This document shows, one piece after another, positions 33,898 to 42,637 of a stretch of 64,000 nucleotides of DNA. Made by a program: the position numbers and the translations under genes. This DNA comes from Bradyrhizobium sp. S69 (GTDB lineage: Bacteria; Pseudomonadota; Alphaproteobacteria; Rhizobiales; Xanthobacteraceae). The stretch is from the NCBI RefSeq assembly GCF_009766005.1, contig NZ_LMUK01000016.1, positions 49,355-113,354 of the forward strand, in the 5' to 3' direction. The notes beneath the pieces are model-generated. The model saw nothing but the letters and a program-made list of their open reading frames with translations, searched no databases and had not been told where the DNA came from. The first letter of the stretch is position 1, and each line of letters starts with the position of its first letter.

Positions 33898-34374
33898 TTA
33901 GTGATCGGCCGGTGCCGGATCCGTTTCCGCCGGCTGCGGCGCTTCCGCGGGCGGCTTGCGCGACGCTGCGGGCGGCGGCCTTCTCGCGACGGGCACAGCA
34001 GGACGCGGCAGCGCGTCAACCTTGGCGGCGAGACCCGCCACCGCGTCGGAAAGAGCCTTCGAGGTCGTTTGCAACGAGATCAGCACCTGAAGCGCCGTGT
34101 CCAGCTGGTCCGACGTTCGTTTCTCGGAAGCTTGCAAATCCCTGATAAGAGCGAGTTGCTGGTCGTTGGGCGGCGTCGCGGACGGGAACTCGTTCGCGGA
34201 GAACCTTGGTGCTTCCTCTTCGCGGGACATTCCGAGTTGGGAACGAAGCTCGTCGCCGTAAAAATTCCAGGCAACGGCGCCGCTCGAGGCCGCGAGCAGC
34301 ATCAGGATCAGCACCACGCCAGGGCGCGTCCCCCGCCGACCTTCCACGAGTAGACCAAACTCCTGCTCCGTCAT
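33898..34374 (-). CDS. Membrane-anchored coiled-coil hypothetical protein
   Basis: A 158-residue protein with a cytoplasmic N terminus, one transmembrane helix (PGVVLILMLLAASSGAVAWNFYG), a helical region likely to coil (LALIRDLQASEKRTSDQLDTALQVLISLQTTSKALSDAVAGLAAKVD) and a Pro/Ala-rich tail. The layout resembles small envelope scaffolds, but no function is recognised. The internal Met at 34374 is preferred over 34395. Confidence 0.6.
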   Translation of the reverse strand: MTEQEFGLLVEGRRGTRPGVVLILMLLAASSGAVAWNFYGDELRSQLGMSREEEAPRFSANEFPSATPPNDQQLALIRDLQASEKRTSDQLDTALQVLISLQTTSKALSDAVAGLAAKVDALPRPAVPVARRPPPAASRKPPAEAPQPAETDPAPADH

Positions 34375-34425
34375 CAAACCGCTCCCACCGACCACTCTTC
34401 GTTCGCGAAAATTCGGCGTCGCGGG

Positions 34426-34755
34426 CTACCGCTGCGTGCGAGTGGGTTGCGAATTGCAGCTCACCAAAACCACATAGTCCGGCTTGCTGCTGGTTATTCC
34501 GTAAATCTCGGTGTTGATGGTGTTCTGCCCGATGACCCGCGCGGCAGGACATTGCGGTCGTATCACCCGCAGCGCCATGCGCTTGCGGTCGTCGGAGACT
34601 TCCGGATTGTATCCATAGGTCGGGACGTTTGCGACGTGCACCACCATGTCGTAAGGCGTTCCGGCGGACGCCTGCTCGATGCGAACTTCGCCGGAAGCGC
34701 TGGCCGAGCCGGCCACGGCGACGGAAAATGCGGCAACCAAAACACCGAACTTCAT
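34426..34755 (-). CDS. Secreted hypothetical protein
   Basis: A 109-residue protein with a signal peptide (FGVLVAAFSVAVAGSASA) and a mature domain with two cysteines that may form a disulfide (RPQCPAARVI and LVSCNSQ). GAAGGGAAAG precedes the ATG at 34755, which fixes this start over the much longer frame to 34959. Function unknown. Confidence 0.65.
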   Translation of the reverse strand: MKFGVLVAAFSVAVAGSASASGEVRIEQASAGTPYDMVVHVANVPTYGYNPEVSDDRKRMALRVIRPQCPAARVIGQNTINTEIYGITSSKPDYVVLVSCNSQPTRTQR

Positions 34756-35270
34756 TTTTGCTTTCCCTTCAGCCCCCATCCCCACAGCTCGATGAATGGC
34801 TTCGGAGCGGCACGGCTTGTAAGCCTTGGTAACCCTCGGGCACGGGCGCTTTCCATGGCTTGCCCGGCGTCCTCGGTCTAACCAGCCACGCCGCGTTACC
34901 GGCCTTGCCCTATTGTCCATGAGAAACCCCGCCCGATGGGGATCAAGGGGCGGGGCCACTCATTTCAGGAGTAAGCGGCATGTCTGGGGAGACGCCACCT
35001 GACGCATAGCCTAAGATCCGATCCGCGAGTCGCAAGGCGAAGATTCAGTCAAATCCTGACACCAGGCTTACATCAAACATCTCGTGCTCAGATCCATCCG
35101 TGAATGGCCAACAATTAATGATGCGAGCAGGCCCGTGCCACTAACGTGGCGGTGATGCGGGGGATCGCTGTATCGAGGCGGAGAGGGGGCGGCCCGCAAA
35201 ATATCGTACGTCTCGGATTCTTTGCGGGCACAAGCGTGGTATAGATCGGGGAAACTAAAGGGAGCACCCC
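34756..35270. other. Spacer between divergent genes, no gene seen
   Basis: About 515 bp. A stem of 8 bp (34927-34934 with 34948-34955; CCCCGCCC/GGGCGGGG) could form in the leader of the minus-strand gene. No other element recognised. Confidence 0.5.
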
Positions 35271-35627
35271 ATGCATGTTCTTCGCGTCGCGGCCATTCTT
35301 GCGCTGCTGACAGGGCCGGTTTGCGCACAGACGTTGATACAGAGCTTCGATCAGAAGACGCCCCAGCAGAAGGCCGACGAGGAGCTAAGGGAAAAGTTCT
35401 CCAAAGAACAGCAATCGCACCAGCAAGTACCGGAAGCCGCCCCCAAGACGTCCGTCGATGCATGGGGCAACGTTCGCACTGGAGATGCGGCCAAGACGGC
35501 TGCTTCCAAGACGGCAGCTTCCAAGACGGCTGCTGCCAAGGCGTCCACGCCCAAGGCCTCTGGTTCCACGGCCAAGACGGTCACCTCGGTAAAGCCGTCG
35601 AACAAAACCGGCGCCGACGCAGACTAA
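35271..35627 (+). CDS. Secreted Ala/Lys-repeat hypothetical protein
   Basis: A 118-residue protein with a signal peptide (LRVAAILALLTGPVCAQ), a charged helical segment and a low-complexity repeat of AASKT/AAAK units (roughly 75-105) encoded by tandem ccaagacggctg-type DNA. GGGAG precedes the ATG. No known function; the repeat could vary in copy number. Confidence 0.6.
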   Translation: MHVLRVAAILALLTGPVCAQTLIQSFDQKTPQQKADEELREKFSKEQQSHQQVPEAAPKTSVDAWGNVRTGDAAKTAASKTAASKTAAAKASTPKASGSTAKTVTSVKPSNKTGADAD

Positions 35628-36406
35628 ACCATCTCGGCTTGGATCAAACCAGCGAAGCGAAAGCCGGAAAGACCGCGCTTCACAAGCCTGATCGATCGCG
35701 CGCTCGGAGAGAGACGAATTGATCTCTAGCCGGCTGGCAAGCGCGGTTGAAAGCGCCGACCCTTCGAGATCATTGGAAAATGTGTCGCATCCGGTAGGTG
35801 GAATTGGAAATTTTATCTCCGGAGAAAATTTTTTCGCAGCGAAAATGCAACGATGATGTAAGGGCAGCGCGTTCCGACGCCGACCTGTTGCCGCGGGTGG
35901 AACTAAGTTCCGTGACCTGCTGCGTTCGCACGCAAAACCGCGGGCCTCACGAATAGGCCGTGACGGTCAGAAAAAATAAGCGGCGCGCCAATCAAAAAAA
36001 TAAACAACCTAATTCTTCGCTTGCTGTGAAAAACAGTCGGTATTGGACTCGCTCATTCTTTCAGTTCTGCGAAACTTGCTCATCGATTGTCGATGTCGCT
36101 TCTCGCGAGGGCCCAATGAAACGTGATAGCCTGCCTGAGTGTTGGTCAGACGCGGCCGCGCGCGCGGTGCCGGTCTCGTTAAGCGCGCGAACTTCGGAGA
36201 AGATCGAGCGCTGTCGGAGCCGTCGAGCTACTTGATTTGACGCGCGTGAGTCGACCGCTTCAAACCGACCGGTAAATCATTGACGTAAATTAGCTATCTG
36301 CGATGCGCCTCGCCATCGAGAGCGTAAACGACGATCCGCGAGTCCACGCGCGCTGGATTCGCCGATCGCACTGTCCTGCTTTCTCTTAACACCGAGGTGA
36401 AGTTCC
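35628..36406. other. Spacer upstream of the organosulfur operon
   Basis: About 780 bp, AT-richer than the genes, with no convincing coding frame. It contains a tctccggaga palindrome near 35815 within an A/T-rich stretch, and presumably holds the promoter of the sfnG-led operon; I could not identify a CysB- or sigma-54-type site with confidence. Confidence 0.5.
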
Positions 36407-37507
36407 ATGACCGCATTGCGTGATCAGCTCAAGTTTGCCTACTGGGTTCCGAACGTGTCCGGCGGGCTTGTCATCAGCAAGATAGAACAACGCACCGGTT
36501 GGGACATCAATTACAACCGGCGCCTGGCGCAGATCGCCGAAGACAGCGGCTTTGACTACGCCTTGAGCCAGATCCGGTTCACAGCGGGCTACGGTGCCGA
36601 ATTCCAGCACGAGTCGGTCGCCTTCAGTCACGCGCTGCTCGCGGCGACGAAGAAGTTGAAAGTCATCGCTGCGCTGCTTCCCGGACCATGGAATCCGGCG
36701 CTTGCGGCCAAGCAGATCGCAACGATCAGTCATCTTTCCGAAGGGCGCGTGGCCGTCAACGTCGTCAGCGGGTGGTTCCGCGGAGAGTTCACGGCGATCG
36801 GCGAGCCGTGGCTCGATCACGATGAACGCTATCGTCGATCCGAGGAATTCATTCGCGCGTTGCGCGGAATCTGGTCGCAGGACAATTTTACATTCCGCGG
36901 CGATTTCTATCGCTTCAGCGACTATACGCTGAAACCGAAGCCGCTTGATCCGCAACCCGAAATTTTCCAGGGAGGAAGCTCGCGCGCTGCGCGTGACATG
37001 GCTTCGCGGGTGTCCGACTGGTATTTCACCAATGGAAACTCGCCTGAAGAGATCAAGAAGCAGGTCGATGACATCCGCGCCAAGGCAAAAGCCAACGGGC
37101 ATTCCGTCAAGATCGGCGTCAACGCGTTTGCGATCGCCCGAGAGACCGAGGCCGAGGCGCGCAGCGTCCTCAGTGAGATTATCGAGAAGGCCGATCCCGA
37201 TGCCGTAGGCGCGTTCGCCCATGAGGTCAAGAACGCCGGCAAGGCTTCGCCGGAGGGGCAGGGAAATTGGGCGAAGTCGACCTTCGAGGATCTCGTTCAA
37301 TACAATGATGGCTTCAAGACCAACCTGATCGGCACACCTCAGCAGATTGCCGAGCGCATTGTCGCGCTGAAGGATGTCGGTGTTGACCTCATCCTCCTTG
37401 GCTTCCTGCATTTCCAGGAAGAGGTCGAGTATTTCGGAAAGCACGTGATTCCGCTGGTCCGCGCGCTCGAAGAGAAGGTTGGGTTGCGAGTTGAGGCGGC
37501 TGAGTAG
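36407..37507 (+). CDS. sfnG: SfnG-like dimethylsulfone monooxygenase (LLM class, FMNH2-dependent)
   Basis: A 366-residue luciferase-like monooxygenase starting LKFAYWVPNVSGGLVISKIEQRTGWD, with the AVNVVSGWFRGEF segment and the QGGSSRAARD phosphate-binding loop. It resembles SfnG, which converts dimethylsulfone to methanesulfinate using reduced flavin. The position at the head of a transporter operon with an SfnB-like gene supports a sulfur-scavenging role. GAGGTGA precedes the ATG. A flavin reductase is not encoded here. Confidence 0.88.
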   Translation: MTALRDQLKFAYWVPNVSGGLVISKIEQRTGWDINYNRRLAQIAEDSGFDYALSQIRFTAGYGAEFQHESVAFSHALLAATKKLKVIAALLPGPWNPALAAKQIATISHLSEGRVAVNVVSGWFRGEFTAIGEPWLDHDERYRRSEEFIRALRGIWSQDNFTFRGDFYRFSDYTLKPKPLDPQPEIFQGGSSRAARDMASRVSDWYFTNGNSPEEIKKQVDDIRAKAKANGHSVKIGVNAFAIARETEAEARSVLSEIIEKADPDAVGAFAHEVKNAGKASPEGQGNWAKSTFEDLVQYNDGFKTNLIGTPQQIAERIVALKDVGVDLILLGFLHFQEEVEYFGKHVIPLVRALEEKVGLRVEAAE

Positions 37508-37528
37508 GCGCGGCGCGGGCAGATTCCG

Positions 37529-38440
37529 ATGAGTGCGGTCGCAACGGCCAATGCTAAAACCTTGCCTCTTACGGGCGAAGGTGTCGAAGAAGCGCGGGTT
37601 GTTCCAGCGGTTGCCGGATGGAGACCGGCAAGTGCCGCGCTGCGTGCGGCTGTTCCGGTGCTGGCGTTGGAGGATATCTCGGTAAGTTTCGGCGGCGTAG
37701 TTGCGTTGCGCGATGTCGATCTGCGGGTCGCGGAGGGTGAAATTCGGGCGGTCATTGGCCCGAATGGAGCCGGCAAAAGTTCGCTTCTGAACGTCGTGAG
37801 CGGATTGTATCGGCCGGATCGCGGCCGTGTGCAGCTTGGCGACAGGCATTTTTCGCATGTGCCGACATCGCGCCTCGCAGGTTTTGGCGTGGCGCGGACC
37901 TTTCAGAATCTGGCGTTGTTCAAGGGTCTGTCGGTGCTCGACAACGTGATGATGGGCCTGGTGCACCGGCGGCGTGCCGGCTTCCTGCAACAGATCGCCG
38001 GCACGCCCTGGGCGCGGCGGGAGGAGGCGGCCAATCGTGCCGCCGCGGAGGAGATCGTGGGCTTCCTTCATCTCACGGAAGCGAGCGAGCGGATTGCCGG
38101 AACACTGCCGTATGGCTTGCAGAAGCGGGTCGAATTGGCCCGTGCTCTTGTCGCCCGTCCGAAGCTTCTGCTGCTGGACGAACCGTTGGCCGGCATGACG
38201 CTGACCGAAAAGCAGGAGCTCTCGCGCCACATACGCAATGCGCGTGACAGCTACGGTACCACGATCGTCCTGATCGAGCATGATATCGGCGTGGTGATGG
38301 ATCTTTCCGACAGCATCACGGTGCTCGACCACGGATGCAAGATCGCCGACGGCACGCCGGATCAGGTGCGCGCCAACCAGGCCGTCATCGACGCCTATCT
38401 CGGGGTGGCGCATGGCGACGAAACGGAGCTGGCGAGCTGA
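37529..38440 (+). CDS. Branched-chain-type ABC transporter ATP-binding protein (LivG-like)
   Basis: A 303-residue ATPase. A 45-residue N-terminal extension precedes the LivG core: Walker A GPNGAGKSS near 78, LivG-type insertion after the Q-loop, signature LPYGLQKRVELARAL near 192, Walker B LLLLDEP near 213, and the EHDIGVVMDLSD switch region. It energises import of the ligand bound by the protein encoded at 40417. Its TGA overlaps the ATG of the permease. Confidence 0.92.
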   Translation: MSAVATANAKTLPLTGEGVEEARVVPAVAGWRPASAALRAAVPVLALEDISVSFGGVVALRDVDLRVAEGEIRAVIGPNGAGKSSLLNVVSGLYRPDRGRVQLGDRHFSHVPTSRLAGFGVARTFQNLALFKGLSVLDNVMMGLVHRRRAGFLQQIAGTPWARREEAANRAAAEEIVGFLHLTEASERIAGTLPYGLQKRVELARALVARPKLLLLDEPLAGMTLTEKQELSRHIRNARDSYGTTIVLIEHDIGVVMDLSDSITVLDHGCKIADGTPDQVRANQAVIDAYLGVAHGDETELAS

Positions 38441-39330
38441 TGTTCGATTATCAGTTTTTCATCGAGGTTCTGGTCGGCGGCCTGTTGTCCGGCGTGATGT
38501 ATTCGCTGGTCGCCATCGGATTCGTGCTCATCTACAAGACATCAGGTGTTCTGAATTTCGCGCAAGGCGCGATGATCTTGTTCGCGGCGCTCACGTTTGT
38601 CAGCCTGCTCGAACGCGGCGTTCCGTTTCCCCTGGCGTTGCTGGCGACCCTTGCGGTCATGGTTGTACTGGGCATCGCGGTCGAGCGGTTCGTGCTGAGG
38701 CCGCTGGTCAACCAGCCGCCGATCACACTTTTCATGGCGACGCTGGGGTTGTCCTACGTGATCGAGGGCGCGGCGCAGCTCTTGTGGGGCGCGCAGGTGC
38801 ACGGTCTCGATCTGGGGATCAGCGACACGCCATTCGACGTCGCGGGCGTCCTCATCAGCCAGTTCGACCTGTTCGCCGCCGCCGTCGCCGGCGCACTGGT
38901 GGCGCTGTTTGCGCTGTTTTTCCGGTACACGCGCACGGGGCTGGCGTTCCGGGCCGTCGCTGACGATCAGTTTGCCGCGCTCGCGGTCGGCCTGCGTCTG
39001 CCGCGGGTATGGGCCGCGGTATGGACAGCGGCGGGAATCGTCGCGGTCGTTGCCGGCTTGCTCTGGGGGGCGCGGCTCGGTGTGCAGTTTTCGCTTTCGT
39101 TGATTGTGCTCAAGGCGCTGCCCGTACTGGTCCTCGGTGGGTTCGATTCGATTGCAGGCGCCATCGTTGGCGGCCTGCTGATCGGTGCGATCGAAAAGCT
39201 CGCTGAAGTTTATGTCGGACCGTTCTTCGGCGGGGGCATCGAGGCATGGGCCGCGTACGTCGTCGCCCTCGGCTTCTTGCTGGTGCGGCCATCGGGCCTG
39301 TTCGGCCAGAAACTCGTAGAGAGAGTTTGA
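38440..39330 (+). CDS. Branched-chain-type ABC transporter permease (LivH-like)
   Basis: A 296-residue inner-membrane permease with about eight hydrophobic helices. LivH hallmarks are LLSGVMYSLVAIGFVLIYKTSGVLNFAQGAMILFAA at the N terminus and LVLGGFDSIAGAIVGGLLIGAIE near the C terminus. Start codon overlaps the stop of the ATPase gene (ATGA). Confidence 0.93.
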   Translation: MFDYQFFIEVLVGGLLSGVMYSLVAIGFVLIYKTSGVLNFAQGAMILFAALTFVSLLERGVPFPLALLATLAVMVVLGIAVERFVLRPLVNQPPITLFMATLGLSYVIEGAAQLLWGAQVHGLDLGISDTPFDVAGVLISQFDLFAAAVAGALVALFALFFRYTRTGLAFRAVADDQFAALAVGLRLPRVWAAVWTAAGIVAVVAGLLWGARLGVQFSLSLIVLKALPVLVLGGFDSIAGAIVGGLLIGAIEKLAEVYVGPFFGGGIEAWAAYVVALGFLLVRPSGLFGQKLVERV

Positions 39331-39332
39331 GT

Positions 39333-40382
39333 ATGCCCGCGCCATCCATCAGAGCGAGCCGGTTGACGTCGAACCACATTGGCATCGCGCTTCTGCTCGG
39401 TGTTGCCTATGGCATCGTCCCCTTTACCGGGTCGGAATATCTGCTGGACGCGATCCTGACGCCGTTCCTGGCGCTTGCGCTGGCCGCGGTCGGGCTCAAC
39501 GTGCTCACGGGCTATGCCGGGCAGGTGTCGCTCGGTTCGGCTGCGTTTCTCGCGGTCGGCGCCTATGCGGCCTACAACTTCAACCTGCGGATTCCGGAAC
39601 TGCCGTTTCTGGTCAGCCTGCTGCTGGCCGGCCTCGTCGCGGCGCTGGTGGGTCTCGTCTTCGGCCTGCCGAGCCTGCGCCTGCGTGGATTCTATCTCGC
39701 GGTGTCGACACTCGCCGCGCAGTTCTTCGTGCAATGGGCCTTGACGAAATTCGGATGGTTCTCGAACGACAATCCGTCAGGCGTGATCGATGCGCCGACG
39801 CTCAACATCGCGGGCATTCCGGTTTCGGGAGCCGAGCGGCGATATGTCTTCTCGTTGACGATCGTGCTGATCGCCACGTTCCTGACGGTTCGGCTGCTGG
39901 CGTCCCAATCGGGGCGAAACTTCATCGCTGTTCGCGATCATGAGATCGCCGCCAAGGTCATTGGCGTTCCGCTGTTGCGGACCAAGCTGCTTGCTTTTGG
40001 CATTTCGTCCTTCCTGATCGGCATTGCGGGCGTGCTGTGGGCGTTCGCTTATCTGCGCACTGTGGAGCCGGCCGGTTTCAACCTGGATCGCTCTTTCCAG
40101 ATCCTCTTCATCATCATCATCGGCGGCCTGGCATCGATCAGGGGATCGTTTTTGGGGGCAGCCTTCATTGTCGTATTTCCGCTGCTGCTGTCGCGTGTCG
40201 GTGCCGCACTTTTGGGGAATGTGTTTGATTCCGGAGTGCTGGAGATGAGCCAGCGCATCGTGATCGGCGGTCTCATCATCGGACTTCTGATCGCAGAACC
40301 GCGCGGGCTGATCGCTCTGCTGGACCGCTTCTCAATCAGGGTCTTTCGCAAACCACGGCACGCCAATCAGCAACCAAATTAG
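39333..40382 (+). CDS. Branched-chain-type ABC transporter permease (LivM-like)
   Basis: A 349-residue polytopic permease. LivM features are LAAVGLNVLTGYAGQVSLGSAAFLAVGAYAAY, GLPSLRLRGFYLAVSTLAAQFF, AVRDHEIAAKVIGV and IIIIGGLASIRGSFLGAAF. It pairs with the LivH-like subunit encoded 2 bp upstream. The ATG at 39333 is the first after that gene's stop. Confidence 0.93.
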   Translation: MPAPSIRASRLTSNHIGIALLLGVAYGIVPFTGSEYLLDAILTPFLALALAAVGLNVLTGYAGQVSLGSAAFLAVGAYAAYNFNLRIPELPFLVSLLLAGLVAALVGLVFGLPSLRLRGFYLAVSTLAAQFFVQWALTKFGWFSNDNPSGVIDAPTLNIAGIPVSGAERRYVFSLTIVLIATFLTVRLLASQSGRNFIAVRDHEIAAKVIGVPLLRTKLLAFGISSFLIGIAGVLWAFAYLRTVEPAGFNLDRSFQILFIIIIGGLASIRGSFLGAAFIVVFPLLLSRVGAALLGNVFDSGVLEMSQRIVIGGLIIGLLIAEPRGLIALLDRFSIRVFRKPRHANQQPN

Positions 40383-40416
40383 CCATCGAACCATCGTCAA
40401 CCAAAGGGGTCATGTG

Positions 40417-41745
40417 ATGAAAATATTCAAGCCTTTTAGACTAGCGGCGGTGGCCTCGGCCATCGCCATTGCCTCCCTGCTTCCCGCGAAAGCGGACGAG
40501 CAATTCTTTCCGCTACAGAGCTATCGCGTCGGGCCGTATGCGGCCGGCGGCACCGGTTTCTTCGGCGGCTTCATCGACTATCTCAATCTCATCAATATCC
40601 GCGATGGTGGCGTCAACGGCGTCAAGCTGACGTGGGACGAGGGCGAGACCCAATACGAGGTCGAGCGCGGCGTCGAAGTCTACGAGCGCCTTAAAAATCG
40701 TCCCGGCGTGGCGGCGTGGAATCCGCTGTCGGTCGGCATCGCCTATGCCATGATCGACCGCATCACCAAAGACAAGGTGCCACTCATCACGATCAACCAC
40801 GGCAGGACCGACTCCACCGACGGCCGCGTGTTTCCCTACGTGTTCCCGCTGCTGCTCAACCCTTACAGCGAAACGTCGGGCATCGTGAACTATATCGCGA
40901 CGCGCGAGGGCGGCCCCGAGAAACTCAAGGGCAAGAAGATCGTGGTGCTCTATCACGGTTCGCCGTACGGCAAGGAAACCATCCCGATCTACAAGTTGCT
41001 CGCCGACAAGCTCGGCTTTGAGCTTGAGCAGATCGAGGTGCCGCATCCCGGCAACGAGCAACAATCGCAATGGCTGTCGATCCGCCGGGCGAAAGCCGAC
41101 TATGTGGTGCTGCGCGGTTGGGGCGTGATGAACCCGGTGGCGCTGAAAACAGCGCAGAAGGTCGGTTTCCCGGTCGATCACATCGTCGGAAATGTCTGGT
41201 CCAATTCTGAAGAGGACGTCATTCCGGCGGGCGACGCGGCGAAAGGCTATGTCGCGATCACGACGCAGGCGTCGGGCGCCCAGTATCCGGTGCTCCAGGA
41301 GATCATCAAGACCGTCTATGGCGCGGGCAAGGGCAATCTGGACGACAAGAAACGCATCGGCAGCGTCTACCACAACCTCGGAATCGTTAACGGCATCCTG
41401 AACGTCGAAGCCATCCGGATCGCGCAGGCAAAATTCGGCCATCGCACGCTGACGGGCGACGAGGTGCGCTGGGGTTTCGAGCATCTCCAGCTCGATCCGG
41501 CGCGGGTTGAGGCGTTGGGCGCAAAGGACCTGTTCCACTCGATCAACGTCACCTGGGACAATCACGAAGGCGATGGCCGCGTCACGTTCCAGCAGTGGGA
41601 CGGTACAAAATGGAAGGTCGTCTCCGACTGGATATCGCCGGATTGGGCGTTCCTGCGCCCGATCATCGAGAAGTCCTCAACCGCCTACGCGGCCGAGCAC
41701 AACATCAAGATCCGGACATCCGACGACGCTCCGCTCAGTCAGTAG
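40417..41745 (+). CDS. ABC transporter periplasmic substrate-binding protein (LivK-type)
   Basis: A 442-residue exported receptor with signal peptide LAAVASAIAIASLLPAKA. It keeps the type I periplasmic-binding fold (KIVVLYHGSPYGKETIPIYKLLADKLGFEL; KADYVVLRGWGVMNPVALKTAQKVGF). It is longer than leucine-binding proteins and belongs to the divergent group seen with aromatic, amide or sulfur compound operons. AGGGG lies 7 nt before the ATG. Ligand inferred from neighbours: dimethylsulfone or a related organosulfur compound. Confidence 0.9.
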   Translation: MKIFKPFRLAAVASAIAIASLLPAKADEQFFPLQSYRVGPYAAGGTGFFGGFIDYLNLINIRDGGVNGVKLTWDEGETQYEVERGVEVYERLKNRPGVAAWNPLSVGIAYAMIDRITKDKVPLITINHGRTDSTDGRVFPYVFPLLLNPYSETSGIVNYIATREGGPEKLKGKKIVVLYHGSPYGKETIPIYKLLADKLGFELEQIEVPHPGNEQQSQWLSIRRAKADYVVLRGWGVMNPVALKTAQKVGFPVDHIVGNVWSNSEEDVIPAGDAAKGYVAITTQASGAQYPVLQEIIKTVYGAGKGNLDDKKRIGSVYHNLGIVNGILNVEAIRIAQAKFGHRTLTGDEVRWGFEHLQLDPARVEALGAKDLFHSINVTWDNHEGDGRVTFQQWDGTKWKVVSDWISPDWAFLRPIIEKSSTAYAAEHNIKIRTSDDAPLSQ

Positions 41746-41820
41746 CGACCTTATGGCAAAGGCGGAGGAGATGGCTTGGCCTGCTCCTCCGCCGGTATCA
41801 AACCTCACGGGTATAAATGC

Positions 41821-42612
41821 ATGAGCGATCTGCTTCTCTCGGTCGAAGCTCTGGCGGCGACATACAATCATGCCATTCGGGCGCTCTCGGGCGTTTCGCT
41901 CACGGTGCGGCGTGGTGAGATCGTAGCCTTGCTCGGTGCCAACGGAGCGGGCAAGTCGACCGTGCTGAAGGCGGTGTCGAATCTGCTGTACGCCCAGCGC
42001 GGCCAGATCACGGAAGGTCAAATTCATTTCGATGGCGGTGCCGTCACCACCATTTCGTCCGCGGACCTGGTGCGGCGCGGACTGGTGCCGGTGCTCGAGG
42101 GCCGCCATTGCTTCCATTCGCTGACCGTCGAAGAGAATTTGATCGTCGGTGCGATCGGGCGCGACGCGCGTCGCAGTGAGATTGCGAGCGATCTCGACCG
42201 CATCTATGCGCTGTTTCCTGGTCTGAAGCAGCGGCGGAAGTCTCTCTCCGGGTTCACCTCCGGCGGGGAGCAGCAGATGACCGCGATTGGGCGCGCGCTG
42301 ATGTCGCGCCCGCGGTTGCTGGTGCTGGACGAGCCGTCGATGGGCCTGGCGCCGCTGGTGGTCGAAAGCATTTTTCGCACGCTGAAACAACTCAACGTGA
42401 GCGAGGGACTGTCGATCCTCGTCGCGGAACAGAATTCGACGGTGGCGCTGCGGTTCGCCGATCGCGCCACGGTTCTCGAAAACGGCCGGACGGTTCTCGG
42501 CGGCTCGGCGCTGGAGTTGCGCCAGCGCGCCGACATCAAGGCGCTCTATCTCGGAAGCCCGAGCGAGAGCGCTGCACGTGTTTCATCTTCATCCAACAGG
42601 GCGGTTGCCTGA
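41821..42612 (+). CDS. Branched-chain-type ABC transporter ATP-binding protein (LivF-like)
   Basis: A 263-residue ATPase: Walker A GANGAGKST near 39, LivF-type LVPVLEGRHCFHSLTVEENL, signature SGGEQQMTAIGRAL, Walker B LLVLDEPSMGLAPLVVE and VAEQNSTVALRFADRATVLENG. It is the second ATPase of the transporter. The ATG at 41821 is preferred to the 41776 frame start. Confidence 0.93.
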   Translation: MSDLLLSVEALAATYNHAIRALSGVSLTVRRGEIVALLGANGAGKSTVLKAVSNLLYAQRGQITEGQIHFDGGAVTTISSADLVRRGLVPVLEGRHCFHSLTVEENLIVGAIGRDARRSEIASDLDRIYALFPGLKQRRKSLSGFTSGGEQQMTAIGRALMSRPRLLVLDEPSMGLAPLVVESIFRTLKQLNVSEGLSILVAEQNSTVALRFADRATVLENGRTVLGGSALELRQRADIKALYLGSPSESAARVSSSSNRAVA

Positions 42613-42637
42613 TTTTCAGATCAACAGGAGGGTTACC

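Noticed and set aside
35960..36235. 91-codon open frame upstream of sfnG
   Set aside because: Low-complexity basic start, no ribosome site, no family, and poor codon use; more likely spacer.
36386..38413. 675-codon minus-strand open frame
   Set aside because: It is opposite sfnG and the LivG-like gene, both of which have clear family motifs.
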